The translations under genes were made by a program, and so were the position numbers. This document shows, one piece after another, positions 55,936 to 63,552 of a DNA stretch of 64,000 bases. Numbering within the stretch: the first letter of the stretch is position 1; the number at the start of each line of letters is the position of its first letter. The notes below the pieces were generated by a model. The model was given only the letters and a program-made list of their open reading frames with translations. It was not told where the DNA came from and did no database searches. Origin of the DNA: Rhizobium sp. RU20A (GTDB taxonomy: Bacteria; Pseudomonadota; Alphaproteobacteria; Rhizobiales; Rhizobiaceae); the NCBI RefSeq assembly GCF_900155885.1, contig NZ_FTMB01000001.1, forward strand, positions 1,426,001 through 1,490,000, read 5' to 3'.

Positions 55936-56012
55936 ATCCTCGGGCTTGACCCGAGGATCCACCCGCAAGGCACCGAGTCCGCCGCATGGATGCTCGGGTC
56001 AGGGTCGAGCAT
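55936..56012. repeat. Palindromic repeat between LacI and Gfo/Idh genes
   Basis: Two hairpins: ATCCTCGGG-cttga-CCCGAGGAT (55936-55958, 9-bp perfect stem) and ATGCTCG-N9-CGAGCAT (55990-56012). Sequences of the type 'ATCCTCGGGCTTGACCCGAG' recur in intergenic regions of many alphaproteobacteria. Lying between two converging stops, it may also terminate transcription. Confidence 0.75.
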
Positions 56013-56061
56013 GACGCAGGAGAGGGCCTTCCCGCCGTAGACGGGCAGGCGCAACCTCGTC

Positions 56062-57111
56062 TCACACCTTCATTTCCCGCCGCTCGGTTTCCGTCGCGAA
56101 GGAGAGGTCCAGCACGCGCTGCAGATTGGCGGCGCGGCGGAAGTCGGGTTCCTGCTTCTGGCCGGTCGTGACGGCGTCCACGAAGCGCTGGTAGTTGGTC
56201 GGCACCGTGCCGGCGTCGATGTCGCGCCAAGTGCCGGTCTCGATGTCCTCGCCAAGGCAGCCCTTGAGCGTCGAGCCCTGCGGTGTGTGGATGACCTCCA
56301 GCGCGCCGCGGTCCCCGTGCAGCTTCAGGCGCAGTTCGTTGAGATGGCCCGTCGCCCACCGGCTGGAATGCACGACGCCCATGGCACCGTTCGAAAACTC
56401 CACCGTCATGGCAAAGCTGTCATTGGCGTCGAGGTCGTAGTCGCCGATGCGGTTTTCCGGTGCCTTGTCGAAGGTCTTGAGCCGCGTGAAAATGCGCTCC
56501 ACATCCGCCGCACTGCCATAGCTGGCAAAATCGAGAATGTGGATGCCGACATCGCCGAGCACGCCGTTCGAGCCGTGCTTGCGCGACAGGCGCCAGAGCC
56601 ATTGCGCTTCCTTGGCCCAGTCGCCCCAGGCCTTGGAGACCAGCCAGCTCTGGAGATAGGAAGCCTCGATGTGGCGCACGCGCCCAATCGTGCCGTCCAG
56701 CACCATCTGCCGCGCCACCTGCAGCGGCGCGACATTGCGATAGGTGAGGTTGACCATGCCGATCAGCCCGGCCGTTTCGGCCGCAGCGGCCATTTCGTCG
56801 GCCTCTGCATAGGTCTCGGCAAGCGGCTTTTCGCACAGCACATGCTTGCCGGCGGCAATCAGTTGCAGAGTCGTGCGATAGTGGATGCGATCCGGCGTGA
56901 CATTGGTGGCGGCGTCGAATTCGCCCCAGGCGATCGCCTCTTCAAGCGAAGAGAAGGTGCGGGGAATGGAATGACGCTCGGCAAAGGTGGCCGCGCGCGT
57001 CGCATCCACATCCACGCAGGCGACCATCTCCACGCCGTCGATGGTCGAAAAGGCGGCGGCGTGGCTGTTCGCCATGCCGCCCGTGCCCAGCACGAGAAGA
57101 CGGATCGTCAT
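56062..57111 (-). CDS. Gfo/Idh/MocA family oxidoreductase
   Basis: The 349-residue NAD(P)-dependent sugar oxidoreductase starts with LLVLGTGGMANSHAAAF and has HVLCEKPLAETYAEADEM near residue 95. NGVLGDVGIHILDFASYG near 180 supplies the catalytic His. Its start shares a base with the ThuA stop (TGATG at 57111). Pairing with a ThuA-domain protein under a LacI operator resembles the thuAB trehalose/maltitol utilisation genes, but no sugar transporter is adjacent, so the substrate is open. Confidence 0.9.
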   Translation of the reverse strand: MTIRLLVLGTGGMANSHAAAFSTIDGVEMVACVDVDATRAATFAERHSIPRTFSSLEEAIAWGEFDAATNVTPDRIHYRTTLQLIAAGKHVLCEKPLAETYAEADEMAAAAETAGLIGMVNLTYRNVAPLQVARQMVLDGTIGRVRHIEASYLQSWLVSKAWGDWAKEAQWLWRLSRKHGSNGVLGDVGIHILDFASYGSAADVERIFTRLKTFDKAPENRIGDYDLDANDSFAMTVEFSNGAMGVVHSSRWATGHLNELRLKLHGDRGALEVIHTPQGSTLKGCLGEDIETGTWRDIDAGTVPTNYQRFVDAVTTGQKQEPDFRRAANLQRVLDLSFATETERREMKV

Positions 57112-57896
57112 CAGCGATACCCCGCCTCGCCGGCTTCGTGCAGCTTGGGCCCGCGCTCCTCGATCGGCTCCAGCGCCTGTTCCACCGGCACGTTCGGCGC
57201 ATCGTGAATGGCCTTGTAGGTGCCTTGCGGATTGTGGGCCCACTTCACCGAATTCGTCAGCACGCGGTGCACGTTGGCATCGTGATAGGTCGGATAGGTC
57301 TCGTGACCCGGGCGGAAGTAGAAGATGTTGCCCGCCCCGCGGCGCCAGGTGAGGCCGGAGCGGAAGACTTCGCCGCCCTGGAACCACGAGATGAAGACGG
57401 TTTCCAACGGCTCCGGCACGGAGAACTGTTCGCCATACATCTCCTCGTTTTCCAGCACGAAATTCTCGTCCAGGCCTTCGGCGATCGGGTGGCGCGGATT
57501 GATGACCCAGATGCGCTCGCGCTCGCCCGCCTCCCGCCATTTGAGCGCGCAGGGGGTGCCCATCAATCGCTTGAACGGCTTGGAGAAATGGCCCGAATGC
57601 AGGACGATGAGGCCCATGCCCTCCCAGACCCGCGCCGCGACGCGCTCGACGATGGCATCGTCCACCGCGCCGTGATCCTTGTGGCCCCACCAGAGCAAGA
57701 CGTCGGTCTCGGCCAGCCGCTCGACCGAAAGGCCGTGCTCCGGCTCCTGCAGCGTGGCCGTCGTCGCCTCGATGGCGGGGTCCGCATTCAGCGCCCGCGC
57801 AATCGTCGTGTGCATGCCCTCGGGATAGATGCTGCGGACCACATCATTGGTCTGCTCGTGAATGTTCTCGCCCCAAACGACCGCCTTGATCGCCAT
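57111..57896 (-). CDS. ThuA-domain protein
   Basis: The 261-residue protein belongs to the ThuA-like class-I-glutamine-amidotransferase fold: [26 protein letters not shown] at the start, [12 protein letters not shown] near 70, [14 protein letters not shown] near 97 and [16 protein letters not shown] near 190. ThuA of Ensifer is needed for trehalose use together with ThuB, a Gfo/Idh dehydrogenase. Start ATG 57896 is set by family similarity; the upstream in-frame extension would run through the operator. Confidence 0.92.
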   Translation of the reverse strand: MAIKAVVWGENIHEQTNDVVRSIYPEGMHTTIARALNADPAIEATTATLQEPEHGLSVERLAETDVLLWWGHKDHGAVDDAIVERVAARVWEGMGLIVLHSGHFSKPFKRLMGTPCALKWREAGERERIWVINPRHPIAEGLDENFVLENEEMYGEQFSVPEPLETVFISWFQGGEVFRSGLTWRRGAGNIFYFRPGHETYPTYHDANVHRVLTNSVKWAHNPQGTYKAIHDAPNVPVEQALEPIEERGPKLHEAGEAGYR

Positions 57897-57941
57897 GACG
57901 TCACACCTTTCCGGCCCGCTTCCGGGCCTCCGTTTGCTGGA

Positions 57942-57961
57942 ATTTGAAACCGCTTTCAAAT
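57942..57961. promoter_or_regulatory. LacI-type operator before the ThuA gene
   Basis: ATTTGAAA-CCGC-TTTCAAAT is a palindrome with perfect 8-bp arms around the CpG-containing centre typical of LacI-family sites. It is 45 bases upstream of the ThuA start. The LacI protein encoded at 54830-55849 is the obvious candidate ligand. Confidence 0.8.
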
Positions 57962-58117
57962 GAAGCGTTACAACGCCCCGATGCGTCCCGCAAGGTCGGA
58001 TAAAAGCGGTCTGCGAAGAAAATTAGCCTTTGCGGATCAGGCCCTTCCCCGCCGGTTCATCCGTGGAGAGGGCCCGGGTTGCATGATGATCGGTCGCCGC
58101 CCGAATGCGACACCCGC

Positions 58118-58459
58118 CTAGTGAAATGTAGACGACGACAAAAGGTTCAAGACCAGAACACCGGCAATGATGAGGCCAAGCCCGACGACGGCGGCCAAAT
58201 CCAGCTTCTGGCCGAACACCACGAAGCCGACGATGGAAATGAGGACGATGCCGAGCCCGCTCCACACCGCATAGGCAATCCCGACGGGGATGGTGCGCAG
58301 CGTCAGCGACAGGAAATAGAAGGCGATGGCGTAGCAGACCACCATCATCGCCGTCGGCCAGGGCCGCGTGAAGTGCTGGGCCGCCTGCATGGCGGAGGTG
58401 CCCAGCACCTCGAAGATGATGGCGATGACGAGAAGGGAATAGACGGCGACAGGGCTCAT
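58118..58459 (-). CDS. Small multidrug resistance (SMR) family exporter
   Basis: The 113-residue protein has four membrane helices and the essential membrane glutamate in AIIFEVLGTSAMQAA (residue ~16), with WSGLGIVLISIVGFVVFGQKLDL in the third/fourth helices as in EmrE. It exchanges protons for toxic cations such as quaternary ammonium compounds. It lies downstream of a TetR gene on the same strand, separated by a 34-bp tandem repeat. Confidence 0.93.
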   Translation of the reverse strand: MSPVAVYSLLVIAIIFEVLGTSAMQAAQHFTRPWPTAMMVVCYAIAFYFLSLTLRTIPVGIAYAVWSGLGIVLISIVGFVVFGQKLDLAAVVGLGLIIAGVLVLNLLSSSTFH

Positions 58460-58502
58460 GATACGGCTCCGGAAACGGCGGCAAGACTTGCAGGGCGACA
58501 AA

Positions 58503-58570
58503 GGGATGGCGTGCGCCATTGGGAAGGCGCACCGTGGGGATGGCGTGCGCCACTGGGACGGCGCACCGGG
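58503..58570. repeat. 34-bp tandem duplication upstream of the SMR gene
   Basis: Two direct copies of a 34-bp unit beginning GGGATGGCGTGCGCCA (58503-58536 and 58537-58570) differ at only a few positions. Each copy contains an inverted repeat GTGCGCC-N8-GGCGCAC. A repressor with duplicated sites ahead of the exporter is plausible, but mRNA hairpins are also possible. Confidence 0.75.
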
Positions 58571-58610
58571 AAAGCAGGAGGCCACCGTCCGATGACGACA
58601 GCAGCACCCC

Positions 58611-59171
58611 TCACGCGGTGGTGAGGGCCATCAGGCGCGCCTTTAGCGCTTGCCGTTCCGGTGGCTCCAGCCGGTGGCTGCCTAGCATGTCGGCCAGCCA
58701 GAGACCGTCTGCCGCAAACCGCGCCGCAAGACAGCCGGCGCTCCCATCCGTTTCCGCATGTCGCTCGGCCTTTTTTGTAACGAAGGCCTGCCAGCGGCCC
58801 TTAAGCGCGGGTTCGGCCAGGAGCGCGATGGTCAGAACCCGCCAGCCGGCGCCGGCCGCATCCTGATCGAGATCGAAACAGACGGCGACATAGGCGCGCG
58901 AATAACGACCGACCGGCTCGACGTCGCAAGCCATGGCGGCCTCGACCGCCGCCTCGAATTCGGAAAGAAGCCGCGCGAACAAGCCGTCGATCAGCGCCGC
59001 CTTGTTCGGAAAATGGTGCAGCAGGCCGCCCTTGCTGACCCCTGCCGCCGCCGCCACCGCATCCAGCGTCAGGCCGGCAAGCCCCGCCTCGGCCGCGAGC
59101 GCCCCCGTCACCGCCAGCAATTGCTGGCGGACCTGTTCGGGCTGCTTGGATCTGCGGTGCGCGTTCATCAT
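58611..59171 (-). CDS. TetR-family transcriptional regulator
   Basis: The 186-residue repressor has the TetR helix-turn-helix at residues ~15-60 (LTLDAVAAAAGVSKGGLLHHFPNKAALIDGLF) and a helical ligand-binding domain. It precedes the SMR exporter on the same strand, a usual TetR-exporter pair. Its own promoter carries a perfect 14-bp palindrome, so autoregulation is likely. Confidence 0.93.
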   Translation of the reverse strand: MMNAHRRSKQPEQVRQQLLAVTGALAAEAGLAGLTLDAVAAAAGVSKGGLLHHFPNKAALIDGLFARLLSEFEAAVEAAMACDVEPVGRYSRAYVAVCFDLDQDAAGAGWRVLTIALLAEPALKGRWQAFVTKKAERHAETDGSAGCLAARFAADGLWLADMLGSHRLEPPERQALKARLMALTTA

Positions 59172-59187
59172 GCACGCGCTCTAACAT

Positions 59188-59201
59188 ACCGTCCGGACGG
59201 T
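59188..59201. promoter_or_regulatory. TetR operator palindrome
   Basis: ACCGTCCGGACGGT is a perfect palindrome flanked by AT and TT (ATACCG...CGGTTT), a common form of QacR/AcrR-type TetR sites. It is 17 bases upstream of the TetR start. Confidence 0.78.
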
Positions 59202-59349
59202 TTGCAACAAGAATGCGCGAAGCCTTGGGAACCACGCGACGCGCCATTTGCCGCAGGGCAACGCGCACGGGGCCAGGTGGCATTTTGATCCACCGCATTG
59301 CGTCTGACCGCCGCCCTGTCCTATCTGGTGCTGATGACGGGAGACGGAT

Positions 59350-59742
59350 ATGGCGGAAGGCGAGACCACAACGCTCTATGAGGCGATCGGCGGCGACGCG
59401 ACGGTCAAGGCGCTGACGGCGCGCTTCTACGACCTGATGGACACGCTGCCCGAGGCGGCACGCTGCCGGGCCTTGCATCCCGACGATCTCTCCGGCAGCC
59501 GCGAAAAGCTCACTCTCTACCTCACCGGCTGGCTCGGCGGCCCGCCCGTCTATGTCGAGCGCTTCGGTCACCCCATGCTGCGGCGGCGCCATTTCGGTGC
59601 GGCCATCGGTCCGGCGGAGGTGGAGGAATGGCTGCTCTGCTTCGATCGCGCCCTCAACGAGACGGTCGCCCATCCCAAGCTGCGCGACATCATCCGCGAG
59701 CCGATCACGCGCCTTGCCCATCACATGCGCAACGTCGAGTGA
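59350..59742 (+). CDS. Group II truncated hemoglobin
   Basis: A 130-residue 2-on-2 globin: LYEAIGGDATVKALTARFYDLM at the start and KLTLYLTGWLGGPPVYVERFGHPMLRRRHFGAAI in the middle. The proximal His is in RRRHF and a Trp at EEWLLCF is the conserved TrpG8 of group II. Such globins bind O2 or NO and often help resist nitrosative stress. It reads away from the TetR gene and is followed by a DUF423 gene. Confidence 0.93.
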   Translation: MAEGETTTLYEAIGGDATVKALTARFYDLMDTLPEAARCRALHPDDLSGSREKLTLYLTGWLGGPPVYVERFGHPMLRRRHFGAAIGPAEVEEWLLCFDRALNETVAHPKLRDIIREPITRLAHHMRNVE

Positions 59743-59806
59743 CGATGGCAGCCACGCCACGCCGACCGGCCATTCCCAAAGAATTTTGCCCGATACCAAG
59801 GACCAG

Positions 59807-60187
59807 ATGATGACCTTAGATGCCCCGCTTGCCCTCGCCCAGCGCGCCTTCATCGCCGTCGCCGGCCTGATAGGCGCCGCCGGTGTGGCCCTTGCCGCGG
59901 CGGCCGCCCATGGCGGCGATGCCCGCGAGCTTGGCGCCGCCTCCGCCATCTGCCTCGCCCATGCCCCGGCCCTTCTCGCACTCGGCCTCGGCGGACGGGG
60001 GCTGCGCCTTGCGGGGCTTTCGGCGATCCTGCTCTTTGCTGGTGCCGGCCTCTTCTCGCTGGATATGGTCTCGCGCCATTTTGCCGGCGCACCGGTCTTC
60101 CCGATGGCGGCGCCGACCGGCGGCACCACGGCGATCCTCGGCTGGGTACTCCTCGCCATCGGCGCCCTGCTGCCGCAGCGGCGCTAG
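59807..60187 (+). CDS. DUF423-type small membrane protein
   Basis: The 126-residue protein has about four hydrophobic segments (AFIAVAGLIGAAGVALAAAAAHG, LAHAPALLALGLGG, LAGLSAILLFAGAGLFSLDMV, GGTTAILGWVLLAIGALLP). The FAGAGLFSLD motif and overall length match DUF423 proteins. It starts 65 bases after the globin gene and may be co-transcribed. Function unknown. A second ATG immediately follows the first. Confidence 0.85.
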   Translation: MMTLDAPLALAQRAFIAVAGLIGAAGVALAAAAAHGGDARELGAASAICLAHAPALLALGLGGRGLRLAGLSAILLFAGAGLFSLDMVSRHFAGAPVFPMAAPTGGTTAILGWVLLAIGALLPQRR

Positions 60188-60197
60188 AAGCGAGCCG

Positions 60198-60578
60198 TCA
60201 GCGTTCCGGCAGCGGCAAGCGGCGGCCGAACCGCAGCAGATTGCCGTGCGGATCGTGGATATAGAATTCCTGCATGCCCCAGTCGCGATCCATCAGCGGC
60301 GACAGGCGCTGGATGTCGCCGCGCGCCTGATATTCGGCGTAGAGTTCGACGATGCCGTCGCCCCTCAGATAGACGGAGGTGTTTTCGCAAAGCGTGCGGT
60401 CGCCCGCTCGCCAGAAGTGAAGTTCGGCGATGCCGCGGCGCAGGATGAGATAGGTGTCGTCTCGATACGTCGTGGTGAAACCGAGCTTGGCGCCATAAAA
60501 GGCCTCGGTCTCGCCCATGTCGAGGGATGGCAGAACCGGCAGCGCTTCCACGCCGGCCTCGGTTTCGGAAGCGCTCAT
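60198..60578 (-). CDS. VOC-family (bleomycin-resistance-like) protein
   Basis: A 126-residue glyoxalase/bleomycin-resistance fold protein: LPVLPSLDMGETEAFYGAKLGFTT at the start, LILRRGIAELHFWR, and QEFYIHDPHGNLLRFGRR at the end with a metal-type His and Glu arrangement. The start overlaps the stop of the heme-monooxygenase-like gene (ATGA at 60575). It may bind a small molecule instead of catalysing a reaction. Confidence 0.9.
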   Translation of the reverse strand: MSASETEAGVEALPVLPSLDMGETEAFYGAKLGFTTTYRDDTYLILRRGIAELHFWRAGDRTLCENTSVYLRGDGIVELYAEYQARGDIQRLSPLMDRDWGMQEFYIHDPHGNLLRFGRRLPLPER

Positions 60579-60889
60579 GCGCCCTCCACCACCGTGTAAC
60601 CCTCGAACTGCGGCGGTCCGACATACATGGCGCGGTTGTCGCCGGCATTGCGGTGGGCGGCCCGGAAGTTCTCGGAGGTCGTCCAGGCGGCAAAGGCCTC
60701 TCGGCTTTCCCACAGCGAGTTGGAGATGAAAGGCGTGTATCCTTCATCGGCCTTTGTCTCACCCCGCAACAGGCGGAATTCGATGAAGCCGGGATTGTCC
60801 GCAAGCGTCGAATCGCGGTTCTTCCATACGGCCTCGAAAGCCTCCTCGTGACCGGCAACGATCTTGAAGCGGTTCATGGCAATGAACAT
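60575..60889 (-). CDS. IsdG-family heme-degrading monooxygenase (HmuQ/BhuQ-like)
   Basis: The 104-residue ferredoxin-like (ABM) protein begins MFIAMNRFKIVAG. It has Asn6, Trp60 (NSLWESREAF) and His79 (RAAHRNAG), the Asn-Trp-His triad used by IsdG-type heme oxygenases. The FIAMNRF start and FEGYTVVEG end resemble HmuQ/BhuQ heme oxygenases of rhizobia and Brucella. These open heme to release iron. It lies in an operon with a RirA-type box upstream and about 2.6 kb from hemP-hmuS, which supports a role in heme use. A generic antibiotic-biosynthesis monooxygenase annotation is the fallback. Confidence 0.85.
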   Translation of the reverse strand: MFIAMNRFKIVAGHEEAFEAVWKNRDSTLADNPGFIEFRLLRGETKADEGYTPFISNSLWESREAFAAWTTSENFRAAHRNAGDNRAMYVGPPQFEGYTVVEGA

Positions 60890-60978
60890 CGGTCGTCTCC
60901 CATACTGAAATGCAGCTTGAAGATGGGCCGGATAGGAGCCGTGGGCAAGTGCATGAGGCAAGGCGCGCCCGCGCGCCG

Positions 60979-61248
60979 TCAGGGACGGCGCGATGCCGGG
61001 GGCCGGAACAGGATGACCTCGCCACCAGCGGCAAGTGCCCGGCCAAGACGCTGTCCCTGTCGTCGCACGAAGGGCAAAATCTGCGCCGCAGGCCGCGGGA
61101 GATCGGCCAAGTCAGGCACCTCTTCGACATCCGGATACGGCAGGCGCGAGAGCGCCGCATGCAGTTCCGGCACCATTGTGTCGCCCTGTGTCTCAGCCAG
61201 CTTGTGAAGGCCGATCAGGTGGTAGGGATCCACTCGCTCGTCAGTCAT
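60979..61248 (-). CDS. Small hypothetical protein in the DUF2325-heme oxygenase operon
   Basis: An 89-residue protein with a strong ribosome site (AAGGAG, six bases before ATG). It has no signal peptide or membrane segment; the N-terminal half is acidic (RVDPYHLIGLHKLAETQGD, DVEEVPDLADLPRP) and the C-terminus basic. I do not recognise a family. It lies 31 bases downstream of the DUF2325 gene and 89 bases before the heme-oxygenase-like gene, same strand. Confidence 0.72.
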   Translation of the reverse strand: MTDERVDPYHLIGLHKLAETQGDTMVPELHAALSRLPYPDVEEVPDLADLPRPAAQILPFVRRQGQRLGRALAAGGEVILFRPPASRRP

Positions 61249-61279
61249 GGGTCACTCCTTGCAAACGGCGTGAAAACCG

Positions 61280-61681
61280 TCAGGCATCGCGGGCGGTCTT
61301 CAGGTCCTGCAAGGCCCGCTCGAGGCTGGACTTGCTGCCGTTGCGCAGCGGCACGAAAGCCTTGCCCCACTTTTTGCAGCCCGTCTTCACGCGCAGACAC
61401 GCATCATGGCTGATGCAGTCGATAGGGCAGAACACGCAATCGACCGATGGCAGCACGCGGTCGATGCGCGAGACGGCCTCGCGCAGCCCGCCATCATGGT
61501 GGATCAGTTCGGCGCCGAAGGAACTGGCGATCTCGCGCAGATGCGCGACCTGGCAATCCCGCCCGCCGACATAGAGAAAGCTGCGCCCGGCAAGTGGATC
61601 GCCGGCACGCGCCGTTTCCTCGACACGGGAAGCCCCTGCCTTGCCCTGCTTCTGGTCCTTTTTCCGGCGCTTGTCGGCCAT
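61280..61681 (-). CDS. DUF2325 domain protein
   Basis: The 133-residue protein has a basic, lysine/glutamine-rich N-terminal 30 residues (ADKRRKKDQKQGKAG). The DUF2325 domain follows: FLYVGGRDCQVAHLREIASSFGAELIHHDGG, then SVDCVFCPIDCISHDACLRVKTGCKKWGK. Six cysteines (CQV, CVFC, C, C, C) could hold a metal or FeS cluster. It is the first gene of the operon that contains the heme-oxygenase-like protein, with a RirA-type site upstream. Function unknown. Confidence 0.87.
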   Translation of the reverse strand: MADKRRKKDQKQGKAGASRVEETARAGDPLAGRSFLYVGGRDCQVAHLREIASSFGAELIHHDGGLREAVSRIDRVLPSVDCVFCPIDCISHDACLRVKTGCKKWGKAFVPLRNGSKSSLERALQDLKTARDA

Positions 61682-61772
61682 CGCACGACGCTCCCTTTTC
61701 CCCTGGCCGCATCGCACGGCCGACGCTCTTCGAATCCGCCGTCGCGGCGGGAATGAGCGGACCCTACAAAAC

Positions 61773-61814
61773 ATGAGTATTCCGGTAAAGTATAATCTTG
61801 ACGAAGATACTCAT
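61773..61814. promoter_or_regulatory. RirA-type iron box and inverted repeat before the DUF2325 operon
   Basis: At 61799-61813 the sequence is TGA-CGAAGATAC-TCA, matching the TGA-N9-TCA iron-responsive operator of rhizobial RirA. The same segment is part of a larger inverted repeat, ATGAGTAT (61773-61780) and ATACTCAT (61807-61814). The site lies 118 bases upstream of the DUF2325 start, and a TATACT-like -10 hexamer lies between the arms on the minus strand. Confidence 0.62.
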
Positions 61815-61905
61815 ATTTTTAAGCCGTGGGAAAAAGGCTGTAAAAACAAAAGGCGCCGCCCCGCATACGCGGCAAGCGACGCCCCGATCCTTGGAAGGCA
61901 GAGGA

Positions 61906-62892
61906 TTAGCGGTGGAAACCGAGGGGAATGGTGAAGGCCCAGCTGTCTCGGCCGGCCCCCTCGGGGATTTTCGGAAACGGTGCAGCCCGCCGCACAGCAG
62001 CCAGGGCAGCCTCATCGAGAATGGGCGACCCGGTGCTGCGCGCAAGACTGATGCTCGCCACCTGCCCGTCGGCCCTGACGGTGAAGCGCACCTGCGCATC
62101 GCCCTTGATGCCGCCACGGGCGGCGCCGGGCGGATAGCGCAGCGCCCGCGTCAGACGTGCGCGCACCTTGCCGGGATAGTTCGAAACGGCCGCATTGCCG
62201 GCCGCCTGCTGGCGCTGGCCACGCTGCCCGCCGCCGACATCGGCAGCTTTCGCCTGATTCTGTCCGTCCGCCACGCCGCGCTTCTTTGTCTCGGCCGCCT
62301 TGCCGTCATCGCCCGCCTGCCGTCGCTCCACCACCTTGCGCGGTGGTTCCTTCTTTTCGATGCGCTTCTTTTCCGGCGCCTTGGGCGTCGGCTTCTCGAC
62401 AACCTTTTCGGGTTCCGGCCGCGGCATCGGCGTCACCACGTCCTCGATCTCCGGCATCAGCTCTTCGGCAGGCTGAAGGGACGCCGTGACCAACGGATCG
62501 TCGGCCGTCACCGGCGGCTCGGCATCGGCGGGCAGCACCACATCCGCCGCAACGGGCGGCGTGATCTCCTCCGGCACGACGTCGCTGACCTCAGGCGTCA
62601 CCTCGGGCACAACCGGCGTCGGCTCCGCAGGCGCAACGATCGGCTCGCTCTGCAAATCCGGCGAAAGGGCCGCAACCTCATCGGGCGCCACCTCTTCCGG
62701 TGTCACCGTCTCGGATATCTCGCCCGCCTGGATCGCATCCTCGAAGGCATTGCCGAGCAGCGCAACCTCCATCGGCTCGCCGCCGGCGACCTGCGCTTCC
62801 TCCGGCTCCACGGCGGAGAGATAGGCCGCCGCTCCCGCATGGGCTGCGAGCGAAAAGGCAATTGCCAGGCCCCATTTCACTGTCGTCTTCAT
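61906..62892 (-). CDS. tonB: TonB energy-transducing protein
   Basis: The 328-residue protein has an N-terminal membrane anchor (VKWGLAIAFSLAAHAGAAAYL, with the conserved SxxxH in SLAAH). A long Pro/Glu/Val-rich periplasmic spacer (residues ~30-200, PTPVVPEVTPEV...EKVVEKPTPKAPEKK) follows. The C-terminal TonB domain is YPGKVRARLTRALRYPPGAARGGIKGDAQVRFTV...SILDEAALAAVRRAAPFP. It couples the proton gradient to outer-membrane receptors for heme and siderophores. It follows the periplasmic protein gene by 63 bases. Confidence 0.94.
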   Translation of the reverse strand: MKTTVKWGLAIAFSLAAHAGAAAYLSAVEPEEAQVAGGEPMEVALLGNAFEDAIQAGEISETVTPEEVAPDEVAALSPDLQSEPIVAPAEPTPVVPEVTPEVSDVVPEEITPPVAADVVLPADAEPPVTADDPLVTASLQPAEELMPEIEDVVTPMPRPEPEKVVEKPTPKAPEKKRIEKKEPPRKVVERRQAGDDGKAAETKKRGVADGQNQAKAADVGGGQRGQRQQAAGNAAVSNYPGKVRARLTRALRYPPGAARGGIKGDAQVRFTVRADGQVASISLARSTGSPILDEAALAAVRRAAPFPKIPEGAGRDSWAFTIPLGFHR

Positions 62893-62955
62893 TCTGCCTG
62901 TCCTGTCGGGACCTCATGCCCGCATTGATCTGTTCTGGCTGCTCAGTGAGGGCCT

Positions 62956-63417
62956 TCACCCCTTCAGGGAAACGCCATCCACCTTCGATCCCGCCTTCAG
63001 CCCCTTCATGCAGGCATCGGCGGAAAGCCCGGCACCGGTGCAGGCCGGGCTGTCATTGAGGAGAAGACCGCCGACATCCTCACAGCGCGTACCGCTGAGA
63101 TCGAACTGCCGCACCTTGGTCTTGCCTTCCGGAAGGTCGCGGAAATCCAGCACGGCCATACGCTCAACAAGCCCCTTGCGATCGAAGAGCACGACCTCGA
63201 AGGAAACTTTGTCGATCGACTGCGGCAGCGTGTTCTCGGTAACGAAGGTCAGCTTGCAGCCCTTCTGCGAGGTCGCGAGATCATTGAGCTCGACCGAGAG
63301 CTGACCCGCACTGGAAGCCACCGGCGGCGCATCCTGCGCCACGGCCGGCAGCACGCCCGCAGGGCCGAGCAGCCCCGAAACAACAAGCAGACCCCGCCCC
63401 AATGACCGCCTTGCCAT
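62956..63417 (-). CDS. Periplasmic hypothetical protein upstream of tonB
   Basis: The 153-residue product has a signal peptide (RSLGRGLLVVSGLLGPAGVLPAVA) and a mature part with four cysteines (GCKLTFVTENTLPQS, GTRCEDVGG, SPACTGAG, DACMKG). The conserved NDLATSQKGCKLTFVTEN region suggests an immunoglobulin-like beta sandwich; I do not recognise a named family. It is the first gene of the operon with tonB and lies next to a RirA-type box, so it is probably iron-regulated and may assist heme uptake. A TTG three codons upstream is an alternative start. Confidence 0.8.
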   Translation of the reverse strand: MARRSLGRGLLVVSGLLGPAGVLPAVAQDAPPVASSAGQLSVELNDLATSQKGCKLTFVTENTLPQSIDKVSFEVVLFDRKGLVERMAVLDFRDLPEGKTKVRQFDLSGTRCEDVGGLLLNDSPACTGAGLSADACMKGLKAGSKVDGVSLKG

Positions 63418-63482
63418 ATCGCCCAACCCCCACAGCCAAAAACTTGAATCTAAAAATCCGGTATTGCAGGCTTACAAAAAGA

Positions 63483-63497
63483 TGAGTTATGAAGTCA
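63483..63497. promoter_or_regulatory. RirA-type iron box between hemP and the tonB operon
   Basis: TGA-GTTATGAAG-TCA matches TGA-N9-TCA exactly. It is 55 bases before the hemP start and 65 bases before the start of the divergent periplasmic/tonB unit, so one RirA site could repress both heme-uptake transcripts under iron-replete conditions. Confidence 0.75.
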
Positions 63498-63552
63498 ACA
63501 AATAATCCAGCCATGCGCGGCGCGCCAGCCGCACCGAAGGGGCCATTGCGCC

